From NCBI RefSeq assembly GCF_003236395.1, contig NZ_POUD01000002.1, positions 1 through 64,000 of the forward strand: 64,000 nt of DNA. The letters run 5' to 3'. This stretch comes from Nonomuraea aridisoli. Lineage in GTDB: Bacteria; Actinomycetota; Actinomycetes; Streptosporangiales; Streptosporangiaceae. Position 1 is the first letter of the stretch, and each line of letters starts with the position of its first letter. This document shows positions 8,307-17,171 of the stretch, one piece after another. Under the pieces are notes generated by a model that saw only the letters and a list, made by a program, of their open reading frames with translations, was not told the origin of the DNA and made no database searches. The position numbers and the translations under genes are program-made.

Positions 8307-9463
8307 GCCGGCACCTCCTCGCGGCGCCCGTCGCCCGCTGCGAGGGAGAGCGGCAGGAAGGCGGTGAGCCGGAACAGGCCGCCGGCCGCCGCGATGTCCA
8401 GCGTGCCGCCCGCCGCACTCACCCGCTCGGCCAGCCCTCTCAGGCCGCTGCCGGCGACGACCCGCGCCCCGCTCGGGGCGCCGTCGTTGACGATCTCCAG
8501 GATCACGTTCCCCTCCTCCGTGTGGACGGTGACCTCGCACCAGGTGGCGGCGCTGTGCCGCAGCACGTTCGTGACGGCCTCGCGCGCCACCCAGCCGAGC
8601 GGCCCGTGCACGTGCGCGGGCAGGCCGCCGGGCGGCTCCGGCCGCTCGCACCGGATCCCGGCCGCCGTCAGCACCGCCGCGGCCCCGTCCAGCTCCGTGG
8701 CCAGCGACGTGGCCCGATACCCGCGGACCACCTCGCGCACGTCGTGCACCGCCGAGCGGGCGATCCGCTGGATCTCGGCCAGCTCGGCCCCGGCCCCGGC
8801 GCCGGCCGGGTCGCCGGCCGCCAGCCGCTCGCCCAGCTCCGCCCGCAGCGCGATCGCGTGCAGGGTGTGACCGAGCGTGTCGTGCAGGTCGCGCGCGAAC
8901 CGCAGCCGCTCCTGGTCCACCACCCGCCGCGCCAGCTCCGCCCGCGTCTCGCGCAGGTCGTCGACCAGGTGGCAGAGCCAGGCCACGCCGTACGTCATCG
9001 GGGCCATGAACGGCATCATCACCAGCCCGAGGATCAGCGCCATCGGTGGCGGCGTCCCGATCATCAGCAGCAACGGCGGCGTCACGGCGACCGACACGCC
9101 CGTGGCCGCCCACGCCGCCGCCGGCCGGGCGAAGACGATCGGCGCGACCGAGACGACCACCATCGGCAGCGCCGTCCACACGGGCCCGGCGAACAGCGGC
9201 ATGCCGTACCCGATGAGCACCACCACCGCCGCGTCGATCCGGTGCCGCCACGTGTGGCGGCGCAGGAAGGCCGCCCACAACACGCGCGCGTAGCAGCCGG
9301 CGAGCAGCAGCCCGAACGGGATCACGACGACCCAGCTCCACGGCGGACGCGCCCACACCGACAGTTGCAGCACCGGGAGCGTGAGCGCCGCCGTCATCGA
9401 CCCGACGAAGAGGGCCACCGCCACACCGGCGATGACCCTCGTGTTGACGACAGGAGTCCTCAT
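8303..9463 (-). CDS. Sensor histidine kinase (HisKA_3 type)
   Basis: A 386-residue membrane sensor kinase partnering the response regulator encoded next. Several hydrophobic segments fill residues 10-165. The dimerisation/phosphorylation helix is QERLRFARDLHDTLGHTL with His194, followed by a HATPase domain (EAVTNVLRHSAAT N-box, GSGLRGLAERV G-box). The short extracellular loops place it near the intramembrane-sensing kinases that accompany ABC exporters, which fits the two upstream genes. The start ATG follows the permease stop by ten bases. Confidence 0.92.
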   Translation of the reverse strand: MRTPVVNTRVIAGVAVALFVGSMTAALTLPVLQLSVWARPPWSWVVVIPFGLLLAGCYARVLWAAFLRRHTWRHRIDAAVVVLIGYGMPLFAGPVWTALPMVVVSVAPIVFARPAAAWAATGVSVAVTPPLLLMIGTPPPMALILGLVMMPFMAPMTYGVAWLCHLVDDLRETRAELARRVVDQERLRFARDLHDTLGHTLHAIALRAELGERLAAGDPAGAGAGAELAEIQRIARSAVHDVREVVRGYRATSLATELDGAAAVLTAAGIRCERPEPPGGLPAHVHGPLGWVAREAVTNVLRHSAATWCEVTVHTEEGNVILEIVNDGAPSGARVVAGSGLRGLAERVSAAGGTLDIAAAGGLFRLTAFLPLSLAAGDGRREEVPA

Positions 9464-9473
9464 GAGATCGCGG

Positions 9474-10271
9474 TCACGCCCTGCGGGGATCCCAGCGGAA
9501 GTACTTGCGGGTGCACCAGAACCCCACGCCGATCCACAGCAGCGCTATCCCCACGCCCGGGGCCGACACCTGGAAGGACTCCAGGAAGCCGATCTCCGGC
9601 GCGCCCTCCTGGGCGACGTCACGGCCGAGGAACGCGACGCGGAGCATGGTCACGATCGGCGTCAGCGGCAGCGCCTCGGCCACGCGCTGCCCCCAGTCGG
9701 GCAGCACCGACAGCGGGAAGAACATCCCCGTCCCGAACAGGCTGAGGAACAGCACCGGCAGCGCCACCAGCTGCGCCACCTCGTAGTTGGGGATGAGCCC
9801 GGCCGTGCCGACGGCCAGCGCCGCGAACACCGCCGCGCCCAGCACGAACGCCACCAGCATGAGCGGGACGTTCGCCGGCGCCGGCGCGCCCACCGCCGCG
9901 ATCGCGTACGCCACGATGATCGCCGCCTGCACCGCCCCCACCAGGGTGGCGTGCACGACGTCGCCCGCGAAGATCGCGCTGGTCGGCAGCGCGGTGCCGC
10001 GCAGCCGCTTGTAGACGCGCTCCTCCCGCCGCACGACCACGCCGGTCGCGATCGTCATGTATGAGAACGGGAAGACCACCGCCATGGCCCCGATCGCGGC
10101 TAACACCCCCGCCGGGACGCCCGCCACGGCGCCGCCCGCGGCCGGGCCGCTGGTGTAGACGAACGCCAGGAACAGCGGCAGCACCAGCACGCTGAAGGCC
10201 AGGCCGCGCTGCCGCATCAGGACCGTCTGGTTGAGCCGGGCCTGCGCCCAGGTCATCGAGAGCCAGCTCAC
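9474..10271 (-). CDS. ABC-2 type transporter permease
   Basis: A 265-residue membrane protein with six hydrophobic spans, the permease partner of the ATPase encoded upstream. The GTG start at 10271 overlaps the ATPase stop (GTGA), and I prefer it to the longer upstream frame. An RLRGTALPTSAIFAGDVVH segment and the region around FFPLSVLPDWGQRVAEALPLTPIV match the ABC2_membrane family used for drug or lipid export. The substrate is unknown. The operon with a two-component system suggests signal-induced self-protection. Confidence 0.88.
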   Translation of the reverse strand: MSWLSMTWAQARLNQTVLMRQRGLAFSVLVLPLFLAFVYTSGPAAGGAVAGVPAGVLAAIGAMAVVFPFSYMTIATGVVVRREERVYKRLRGTALPTSAIFAGDVVHATLVGAVQAAIIVAYAIAAVGAPAPANVPLMLVAFVLGAAVFAALAVGTAGLIPNYEVAQLVALPVLFLSLFGTGMFFPLSVLPDWGQRVAEALPLTPIVTMLRVAFLGRDVAQEGAPEIGFLESFQVSAPGVGIALLWIGVGFWCTRKYFRWDPRRA

Positions 10272-11188
10272 GCCGCCACCCTTTCCGTCTCCGCGACCTC
10301 GAGGAAGAGCTCCTCCAGCGACGGCCTGCGCACCTCGAGGCCGTCGAGTTCCCATCCGTGCGTGTCGGCCCAGGCCAGCAGCTCGCGCAGGTCCTGCTGC
10401 GGCTGGTGGGTCTCGACGGTGAACGCCGTGCCGTCGTGCCGGACCGAGCGCCGCCCCCGCCCCGGCGGGTACGGCAGGTCGCTCGGGCTCACCCCCGGCA
10501 GGCGGAACGTGATCCGCGTGCCCCGCTCCCCGAGCACGCCCGCCACGGTGCCCTCGGTGACGATCCGGCCGGAGTGCATGATGGCCAGCCGGTGCGCCAG
10601 CTGCTCGGCCTCGTCCAGGTAGTGGGTGGTGAGCAGGACGGTGGCGCCCTCGTCGACCATGGCGCGCACCAGGTCCCACACGTTCCGCCGGGCCTCGGGG
10701 TCCAGGCCGGTGGTGGGCTCGTCCAGGAAGAGCACGTCCGGCCTGCCGAGCACGGCCAGGGCCAGGTCGAGCCGGCGCTTCTCGCCGCCGGACAGCTGCG
10801 AGACGCGCACCTCGCGGCGGCCCAGCAGCCCGACCCGCTCCAGGACCTCGGCCGTGCCCTGGGCCCGCGGCGTCCAGCGGCGCCAGGCCGACACGGTCTC
10901 GTCCACGGTCAGGTCCTTGTAGAAGCCCGCCTCCTGGAGCACGATCCCCATCCGGTGACGGACGGCGGCGCGCTCCTTGATCGGGTCGTGGCCGAGCACC
11001 CGCACCCGGCCGCTCGTCGGGGCGGCGTAGCCCTCCAGCACGTCGAGGGTGGTCGTCTTGCCGGCACCGTTGGTGCCGAGCAGCGCGTACAGCTCTCCGG
11101 GGCCCACCTCGAAGCCGATCCCCCTGACCGCCTCGAAGTCGCCGTACTTCTGGTGCAGGTCCCGCACCTCGATCGCCGTCGTGTTCAC
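10268..11188 (-). CDS. ABC transporter ATP-binding protein (exporter type)
   Basis: A 306-residue ATPase of the DrrA/CcmA class. Walker A is GTNGAGKTT, the signature is LSGGEKRRLDLA, Walker B is VLFLDEPTTGLDPEA and the H-loop lies in LLTTHYLDEAEQL. A C-terminal extension of about 90 residues follows, as in drug-export ATPases. It is the first gene of the operon ATPase-permease-kinase-regulator. The apparent start is GTG at 11188. A 6-2-6 inverted repeat 82 bases upstream may be the operon's control site. Confidence 0.92.
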   Translation of the reverse strand: MNTTAIEVRDLHQKYGDFEAVRGIGFEVGPGELYALLGTNGAGKTTTLDVLEGYAAPTSGRVRVLGHDPIKERAAVRHRMGIVLQEAGFYKDLTVDETVSAWRRWTPRAQGTAEVLERVGLLGRREVRVSQLSGGEKRRLDLALAVLGRPDVLFLDEPTTGLDPEARRNVWDLVRAMVDEGATVLLTTHYLDEAEQLAHRLAIMHSGRIVTEGTVAGVLGERGTRITFRLPGVSPSDLPYPPGRGRRSVRHDGTAFTVETHQPQQDLRELLAWADTHGWELDGLEVRRPSLEELFLEVAETERVAA

Positions 11189-11269
11189 ACCCAGAACTCT
11201 GCCGGTACGCGCTCCCGCCCGGCAGTGTGTGATCTCAGCAGTCCGCCATGATTTTCACCGGTTCGGCCG

Positions 11270-11283
11270 ATGACATTTGTCAT
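11270..11283. promoter_or_regulatory. Inverted repeat upstream of the ABC/two-component operon
   Basis: ATGACA and TGTCAT arms separated by TT lie between the ABC operon start and the 3' end of the orphan kinase. The site is a plausible operator for the operon's response regulator, but its position alone does not prove this. Confidence 0.3.
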
Positions 11284-11296
11284 ACCGGCGGAGACG

Positions 11297-12691
11297 TCAG
11301 CCGGCGGGCTTGAAGCCGGAGGGGTGGCCCCCATGAAGGGGGAGGCGCAGGACGAAGCGGGCGCCCCGGTCGCTGTCCTCGATGCGCAGGCTGCCTCCGC
11401 GCGTCTCGGCGATCTGCCGGGCGATCGCCAGCCCGAGCCCGCTGCCCCCCGCGTCCTTGGTACGGGCGGAGTCCAGCCGGGCGAACCGCTGGAACACCAG
11501 CTCACGCTTGTCCGGATCGATGCCCGGCCCGTCGTCGATCACCTCCAGCAGCGCGACGCCGGCCGGGAACAGCTCATCGTCCTCGTGCTTGACGTTGACC
11601 ATGATCGTGCTCTCCGCGTGCCGGTCGGCGTTGTCGAGCAGGTTGGTGAGCAGGCGGCCGAGGCGCATCCGGTCGCCCAGCACCACCACGCCCGGCTCGA
11701 TCCGGCAGGTCAGGGTCTTGGTCGTCTGGTGGCGCATCTCGCACTCCTGGGCCGCCAGCTCGCCCAGGTCGATCGGGACCAGCGCGGCGGGCGCGCCCGC
11801 GTCCAGCCTGGCCACGGTCAGCAGGTCGGAGACGATCAACCCCAGCCGTTTCAGGCTGCCCATGAGGGTGTTGCACAACGTGGTCACGCTGGTCTCGTCG
11901 GGCGCCAGCAGGGCGTCCTCCACCTCCGCGCGCATCGCGGCGATGGGGCTCCTGAGGTCGTGGGAGGCGTCGGAGGCGAACTGGCGCTGCTGCGTCATCG
12001 CCGCGTCGAGCCGGGCCAGGGTGTGGTTGATGCTGTCGGCCAGCTCATGGATCTCGTCACGGGCGGACGGCGCCGGCACCCGGCGCGACAGGCTCGAGGC
12101 GTTGATCGCGTTCAGCTCCTTGCGGATGGCGCACACCGGCTGCAGTGCCGTGCTCACGATCCGGTTGCCGAGATAGGTGATGGCCACCGCCAGCAGGGCC
12201 GCCGCCCCGCAGATCAGGGCGGCCAGCCAGGGCTCGACCCACACGGGCAGCACCGGGGAGGCGGCGTAGACGATCCAGTGCCCCTCCGGCCGGTGCGCCG
12301 ACTGGGCGATCACGATGTCGCAGCGGTCCGTTCCGAAGACGCCGCCGCACACCACCTCCTGCCTGGTGTTCTCGCCGTCCACCGTGAACGTCGCCATCGG
12401 CGGCTTGCCATGCAGCGCCGGGGTGGACTCGACGACGCGCCCCTGGTGGTCGACGACCTGGATGTTGCGGCCCGGCTGCCGGGCGAGCGGCCCGTCCGCC
12501 CCTCCCCGGTCCTCCACCGTCATCGCCACGCGGCCACCGGCCGAGCGGATCTCGGAGCTGAGCGCGCCGGTGGCGTAGCGGTGGACGGCCAGCATCACGA
12601 CGAGCGCCAGCAGCGTGCACAGGATGGCCGAGACCGCGGCGGTGAACAGCGTGACGCGCCCGATGATGGAGATGTTGTGGCTGACCCTCAT
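11297..12691 (-). CDS. Orphan sensor histidine kinase (HAMP, HisKA)
   Basis: A 464-residue classical sensor kinase. One transmembrane helix is near residues 15-37, an extracellular domain of about 120 residues contains two cysteines (near 115 and 124), and a second helix lies near 155-175. A HAMP region follows, then the phosphorylation helix FASDASHDLRSPIAAMR with His244. The ATP-binding domain shows NLLDNADRH, DDGPGIDPD and GSGLGLAIARQI. No response regulator gene adjoins it on either side, so it is an orphan or its partner is elsewhere. The two extracellular cysteines could make a disulfide or redox sensor; that is speculation. Confidence 0.92.
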   Translation of the reverse strand: MRVSHNISIIGRVTLFTAAVSAILCTLLALVVMLAVHRYATGALSSEIRSAGGRVAMTVEDRGGADGPLARQPGRNIQVVDHQGRVVESTPALHGKPPMATFTVDGENTRQEVVCGGVFGTDRCDIVIAQSAHRPEGHWIVYAASPVLPVWVEPWLAALICGAAALLAVAITYLGNRIVSTALQPVCAIRKELNAINASSLSRRVPAPSARDEIHELADSINHTLARLDAAMTQQRQFASDASHDLRSPIAAMRAEVEDALLAPDETSVTTLCNTLMGSLKRLGLIVSDLLTVARLDAGAPAALVPIDLGELAAQECEMRHQTTKTLTCRIEPGVVVLGDRMRLGRLLTNLLDNADRHAESTIMVNVKHEDDELFPAGVALLEVIDDGPGIDPDKRELVFQRFARLDSARTKDAGGSGLGLAIARQIAETRGGSLRIEDSDRGARFVLRLPLHGGHPSGFKPAG

Positions 12692-12791
12692 CCTCCGACC
12701 CCCTCAGCCGCCTTGCGGGGAAGCTCTCTGCTCTGGACGCGGGGGACGAAACGGATACGTTATGTGACCTCAATCACGTCAATACTGACGT

Positions 12792-13664
12792 ATGCGCAGG
12801 TCAAGCGGCAACCCGCCCCCGGGCCACGCCGCTCGAAAGCCGCCAGGAACCCCGATCCGACCGCATGAGGAGCCCATCATTCTGCCCCCCGTCCCGAAGC
12901 TCGACGTTCGCCGAGCCCTGAACGCGCTGCCCGTGCCCCTCACCTACGAGGGGCCCTGCCCAGGCGGGCAGGTGGGCGCCGCATACGTACGCTGGCCCGA
13001 CGGCCATCGGTCCGTCCTGACCCGCGGCCCCGACGTGAGCCACCTGCTGTCCGTGGCCCGGGCCGCGGGCATCCCGGCGCCCGGCTACGAGCTGGTGCAC
13101 CCCCCGATCGTCGTCCAGCAACTGCTTCCCGGCGCCGTCGCGCGCGTTCCCACGGCGCGCACCGTCGCGGACATGGTCGACGTCAACCGGCGCTGCCGCG
13201 GCCTGCTCGCCGGGCGGGCGGACCTGCCACCTCTCCGGCTCCACCTGCGCGACGACGGGCCGGGATTCTGCCTGCACGGCTCGCTGCGCGCCTACGACAG
13301 CCGCACCCGCCGCCTGCTCGACCAGATCGAGGAGATCGGCCACGCCTTCCCCGACACCCTCGAGGGCGACGACCTGGTCCACACCGACTTCCACCCGGAG
13401 AACGTGCTGGTGGACGAGACCGGAAGCGTCACCGGCGTGATCGACTGGGACGGCGCCACTCGCGGCGACGCGGACTTCGACCTGTTCACCCTCCGCTTCG
13501 ACCTGGCCCTTCGAGCCCCTGAGCTGCGGGTCGACGTCTCCGACACCGTGGCTCCGGTCTGCTGGGCGCACATGAGCCTGCGGCAGGTGGACTGGGCGAT
13601 CCGCCACTTCTCAGCCTCCGACGTCACGCTCTGGCTGGACATCGCCGAAAGGCTCAAACCCTGA
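12792..13664 (+). CDS. APH-family phosphotransferase
   Basis: An aminoglycoside-phosphotransferase/choline-kinase-like enzyme of about 260-290 residues. The catalytic loop HTDFHPENVLVD and the metal-binding VIDWDGATRGDADFD are intact, so it should transfer phosphate from ATP to a small molecule or protein. The substrate is unknown, and resistance cannot be inferred. The start is uncertain: ATG 12792 has no ribosome-binding site, while GAGGAG at 12866-12871 lies seven bases before an in-frame ATT at 12879, a possible rare start. The N-terminal glycine loop is weakly conserved (GPCPGGQVGAAYVR). It stands alone between divergent and tandem genes. Confidence 0.75.
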   Translation: MRRSSGNPPPGHAARKPPGTPIRPHEEPIILPPVPKLDVRRALNALPVPLTYEGPCPGGQVGAAYVRWPDGHRSVLTRGPDVSHLLSVARAAGIPAPGYELVHPPIVVQQLLPGAVARVPTARTVADMVDVNRRCRGLLAGRADLPPLRLHLRDDGPGFCLHGSLRAYDSRTRRLLDQIEEIGHAFPDTLEGDDLVHTDFHPENVLVDETGSVTGVIDWDGATRGDADFDLFTLRFDLALRAPELRVDVSDTVAPVCWAHMSLRQVDWAIRHFSASDVTLWLDIAERLKP

Positions 13665-13794
13665 GGCACGACGCACTTTCCCGACCGGCGACCAGGCTTT
13701 GCCGCTCGGCCGACCCGCGAGGCCACCTGGTCCGCAGGCCCATCACATAGAGTGCCGACTACGTTGCCTTCCGCTATCACTCATGGAGTCGTCC

Positions 13795-13956
13795 GTGAAA
13801 ACTCGTCTCATCGTCGTCCTCGCCGCCTGCGGCATGCTCACCGCCGCGCTCGCCGCTCCCGCCTCTGCCGCCACCGGTGGCCTCCTCGACGGAGGGCTCG
13901 GGGAACTCGTCGGTCAGCTGCTCTCGTCCGTCATTCCCGGCGGCATTCTCGGCTGA
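13795..13956 (+). CDS. Very small secreted Gly/Leu-rich peptide
   Basis: A 53-residue precursor. Residues 1-25 form a clear signal peptide (VKTRLIVVLAACG..., cleavage after PASA), leaving a 28-residue mature peptide, ATGGLLDGGLGELVGQLL then SSVIPGGILG. The mature part contains only two acidic and no basic residues or cysteines, and is amphipathic and glycine-rich. GTG 13795 is preceded by GGAG at six bases; ATG 13783 is an alternative giving 57 residues. I recognise no family. Possible roles are a surface-active or signalling peptide. It precedes the molybdoenzyme fusion gene by 64 bases but need not be co-transcribed with it. Confidence 0.6.
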   Translation: MKTRLIVVLAACGMLTAALAAPASAATGGLLDGGLGELVGQLLSSVIPGGILG

Positions 13957-14020
13957 TCTCCCGGCCCCGCCGGGACCGGGTACGGGCGGGCGGCATCCGA
14001 CATCGACTTCGGGGGGATCA

Positions 14021-15331
14021 GTGCCGGAGAGGCGTGCCGACGAGGGCAGAGCGGGCGCGTGGTGGCGGGACGGGCCGCCCGGGCCGTTCCGGCCGGGGTT
14101 CTGGCGCAGCCCGCTGCGGGGTCCCTGGCTCACGTCGGTGCTCGGCCTGGCCCTGCTGGCCGGGCTGGTGATCGTGGCGGTCACCGGGCTGCTGTCGTAC
14201 GCCGCGTACAACCCGCGGCTGCCGGGGAACGACATGACCCCCGGCAAGGGACTGCTGGGGTTCTATCTGTTCGACTGGCCGACGCGGCCGGTCTGGTTGT
14301 ACCGGGTCACGCAGGGCGCCCATGTCGTCGTCGGGCTGACGCTGGTGCCGGTGCTGCTCGCCAAGCTCTGGTCGGTGATCCCCAAGCTGTTCGTGTGGCC
14401 GCCCGCCCGTTCGATCGCCGAGGGGATCGAACGGGCCAGCCTGGTGCTCCTGGTCGGCGGGGCCGGGTTCCAGTTCGCCACCGGCATCCTCAACATCCAG
14501 CTCTTCTACGTCTTCCCGTTCTCCTTCTACCCGGCGCATCTGTACGGCGCCTGGATCTTCCTCGCCGCGCTGGCCGTGCACGTCGCCGTCCGGCTGCCGC
14601 GGGCGATCCGCGCGCTGCGCTCCCGGGACCTGCGCCGCGAGCTGCGCACGGGCCTGGACGGCACGCGGCCCGAGCCGCGCGACCCCGACGGCCTGGTGGC
14701 GGCCGATCCGGCGCCGCCCACCATGTCCCGGCGCGGGTTGCTGGCGTTCGTCGGCGGCGGCTCGGCGATGATGTTCGGCCTGTCCGCCGGGCAGACGCTG
14801 GACGGCCCCCTGCGCCGCACGGCCCTGCTGGCGCCTCACGGACGCGTGTACGGGACCGGCCCCAACGACTTCCAGGTCAACAAGACGGCGGCCAGCCTGG
14901 GCGTCGGCGCGGCCGACACCGGCGCGCAGTGGCGGCTCGTGCTCGCCGGCGCCGGTCTGCGGCTGTCCCGTGAGGACCTGCTGAGGATGCCGCTGCACAC
15001 GTACGCGCTGCCGATCGCCTGCGTGGAGGGATGGTCGACCGAGCAGGTCTGGACGGGCGTGCGCCTGGCGGACCTCGCCCGCCTGGCGGGAGCCGCGCCG
15101 GGCTCGGTGATGGTCACCGTCAGGTCTCTGCAGCGGGTGGGCTACTTCGGTCAGGCGTCCCTGAGCGCCGGGCAGGTGGCCGACCCGCGTTCGCTGCTGG
15201 CGCTCCGGGTCAACGGCGCCGACCTGTCGCTCGACCACGGATTCCCCGCGCGGATCATCGTGCCGAACGCCCCCGGCGTGCACAACACCAAATGGGTGCG
15301 CGAACTCGACTTCCGCCCGGAGCGACCGTGA
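14021..15331 (+). CDS. Cytochrome b-like / molybdopterin oxidoreductase fusion
   Basis: A 436-residue fusion. Residues 35-200 carry four to five membrane spans with histidines at 101, 173 and 187 suited to b-type haem ligation. Residues 265-436 form a sulfite-oxidase-type molybdopterin domain with the probable molybdenum ligand Cys334 in PIACVEGWS and the later FPARIIVPNAPGVHNTKWVREL. Between them a twin-arginine-like motif SRRGLLAF precedes a hydrophobic stretch, suggesting that the cofactor domain is exported outside the membrane. The likely role is electron transfer between quinol and an extracytoplasmic substrate. The GTG start has a G-rich site upstream, and the stop overlaps the next gene by GTGA. 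Confidence 0.82.
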   Translation: MPERRADEGRAGAWWRDGPPGPFRPGFWRSPLRGPWLTSVLGLALLAGLVIVAVTGLLSYAAYNPRLPGNDMTPGKGLLGFYLFDWPTRPVWLYRVTQGAHVVVGLTLVPVLLAKLWSVIPKLFVWPPARSIAEGIERASLVLLVGGAGFQFATGILNIQLFYVFPFSFYPAHLYGAWIFLAALAVHVAVRLPRAIRALRSRDLRRELRTGLDGTRPEPRDPDGLVAADPAPPTMSRRGLLAFVGGGSAMMFGLSAGQTLDGPLRRTALLAPHGRVYGTGPNDFQVNKTAASLGVGAADTGAQWRLVLAGAGLRLSREDLLRMPLHTYALPIACVEGWSTEQVWTGVRLADLARLAGAAPGSVMVTVRSLQRVGYFGQASLSAGQVADPRSLLALRVNGADLSLDHGFPARIIVPNAPGVHNTKWVRELDFRPERP

Positions 15332-15786
15332 ACCGGCGCGCCGGCCGGTGGCGGAGGGCCTACGGCGCCGGGCCGTGGCACCTTCTCCTCCTGGCCGCCT
15401 GCTTCGCGCTCGCGGCGTACGCCGCCACCCGGGTGGTCGCCGCCGGCATCTGGACGGGTTTTCTCGTCTGGTTCGTGGGCGCGGTCATCGTGCACGACCT
15501 GGTGCTGTTCCCGTTGTACTCCACGGCCGACATCGCGGCCCGCGCCGTCTCCGGGCGTTCCCCGGCGATCAACCATCTGCGTGTGCCGGCCGGGCTGTCC
15601 GGGCTGCTGCTGCTCGTGTGGTTCCCGCTCGTCCTGCGCGCCTCCGAGCGCAACTACAAAGGTGCCGTCGGCCTGAGCACCGCTCCCTATCTCGCCCGAT
15701 GGCTGGCGATCACCGTGGCCCTCTTCGCCGGCTCAGGGCTGCTGTACGCGCTGCGGCGGCGGGGGAAGCGCACGTCCCGCCGGTGA
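15328..15786 (+). CDS. Four-helix membrane protein of unknown function
   Basis: A 152-residue protein with about four hydrophobic segments (residues 15-35, 38-60, 88-105 and 127-145) and a very basic C-terminus. It is translationally coupled (GTGA) to the molybdopterin oxidoreductase gene and is probably a partner or assembly subunit of that complex. Its last 54 bases overlap the 3' end of the converging glycosyltransferase gene. No family motif is recognised. A conserved-looking segment is VHDLVLFPLYSTADI, with His in the membrane boundary. Confidence 0.65.
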   Translation: MNRRAGRWRRAYGAGPWHLLLLAACFALAAYAATRVVAAGIWTGFLVWFVGAVIVHDLVLFPLYSTADIAARAVSGRSPAINHLRVPAGLSGLLLLVWFPLVLRASERNYKGAVGLSTAPYLARWLAITVALFAGSGLLYALRRRGKRTSRR

Positions 15787-17157
15787 ACGCAGCCGCACGG
15801 CGGCCGCTCCGGCCACCACCAGGGCGGCGGCGACATAGGCCGCCGTCCCCGCCGTCGGCTCGGCCCGGCCCAGGTAGGCGACGGCGCCCGCCACCGGGAC
15901 GGCGAGCCATTCCCACCGGCCGTCGAGGGCGACGAGCGCGACGACCAGCAGCGCGTACCAGGAGTAGCCCGGTGTGAAAGCGAGAAACGCGACGCCGGTC
16001 ACCGTGAGAGCCCCCTGCCAGGGCCGCTCGGCGTCGCCCCGCCACAACACCACCACGGCCGCGGCCGCGACGACGGCCAGGGCGGCCGGCACGGCCCACG
16101 AGTCCGGCAGGAGCAGCCGCAGCACCGCGTAGCGGTTGCCTCCCGTGTCGCCGTAACCCTCCTCGTTCACGTAGCCGAACAGGTAACCGAGGACCGACGC
16201 GCGGGAGGCCAGCACGTACGGCAGGTACGCGAGCGCCACGACGAGCACGGCGGCCCCCACGACCGCCAGGGCGTCCGGCACCCGCCGCGGCCTGGTGAGC
16301 AGGCCGGACAACGCGCCCGGCAGGGTCACGGCCGGCAGGAGCTTGACGGCGGTGGCCGCGCCGAGCAACGCGCCGCCGAGCACTCCGTGCCGGACCACGG
16401 CGATCAGGGCGACGACGGTGAGCAGCACACCGAGGACGTCGACGTGGGCGTTGTTGACCGCCTCGACCGGCACGGCCGGGCACCACGCCCACCAGGCGGC
16501 CCGCGCGGGAGCCACCCTCAGCAGCACGAGGGTCGTCGCGAAGGCCAGCACCGCGCCGCCTGCCTGGAGCGGCTTGTGCCGCGACCCCTCGGGCGAGAGC
16601 CGGTCCACGACCCAGAAGTACGCCTGCGCCAGCGGCGGATAGATCGTGTGGACCGTGGGCCGGTTGATGCGCGTGCACGATCGGGCGCCCGTGGCGGAGG
16701 GAAGGGGATAGCGGTCGCGGCCCCGGCAGGCGGCGCCTTCGGGGAAGAGCCAGCGGTCGCGCAGCGGCGCCAGCGCGGGATCGGCCGGCGCGCGGTCGTA
16801 GGGCGACAGGCCGGCCGCCTGCACCCGGCCGTCCCACGCGTACCGGAAGGAGTCGGTGCTGGTGGCAGGCGGCGCCAGCAGGCCCGTGGCGGTCACCGCG
16901 ATCCCGCCGGCGACGACCAGGAACACCGCCGCGCGTCCCGACAGGCGCCGCAGCCGCCACACCGTCACGGCGAACAACGCCCAGCAGATCGTGTACGGCC
17001 CCAGCAGACCAGCCGGGTCGGTGGCCAGTGAGCCCGCGCGCATCGTCACGGCGAGCGCGCCGACCAGGGCCACGAGAGGCACGGCCGCGCCGGCGACGCC
17101 GATCACGCGGCCCGGCGCCGACCGCACCTCGGACGGGCCCTGTCCTGACCTCGGCAT
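15733..17157 (-). CDS. GT87-like polyprenol-phosphate mannosyltransferase
   Basis: A 474-residue polytopic membrane protein with about 10-12 spans, resembling the DUF2029/GT87 and related GT-C glycosyltransferases that use polyprenyl-phosphate sugars on the outer face of the membrane. An acidic motif after the first spans (TDSFRYAWDGRVQAAGLSPY) and the tract RINRPTVHTIYPPLAQAYF are typical of GT-C loop regions. It is the last gene of an operon with an epimerase, a DUF2064 protein and a GT2 enzyme, suggesting a common cell-envelope glycan or glycolipid. Its 3' end overlaps the convergent small membrane protein gene by 54 bases. Confidence 0.72.
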   Translation of the reverse strand: MPRSGQGPSEVRSAPGRVIGVAGAAVPLVALVGALAVTMRAGSLATDPAGLLGPYTICWALFAVTVWRLRRLSGRAAVFLVVAGGIAVTATGLLAPPATSTDSFRYAWDGRVQAAGLSPYDRAPADPALAPLRDRWLFPEGAACRGRDRYPLPSATGARSCTRINRPTVHTIYPPLAQAYFWVVDRLSPEGSRHKPLQAGGAVLAFATTLVLLRVAPARAAWWAWCPAVPVEAVNNAHVDVLGVLLTVVALIAVVRHGVLGGALLGAATAVKLLPAVTLPGALSGLLTRPRRVPDALAVVGAAVLVVALAYLPYVLASRASVLGYLFGYVNEEGYGDTGGNRYAVLRLLLPDSWAVPAALAVVAAAAVVVLWRGDAERPWQGALTVTGVAFLAFTPGYSWYALLVVALVALDGRWEWLAVPVAGAVAYLGRAEPTAGTAAYVAAALVVAGAAAVRLRSPAGRALPPPPQRVQQP

Positions 17158-17171
17158 GATGACGCGGCCCG

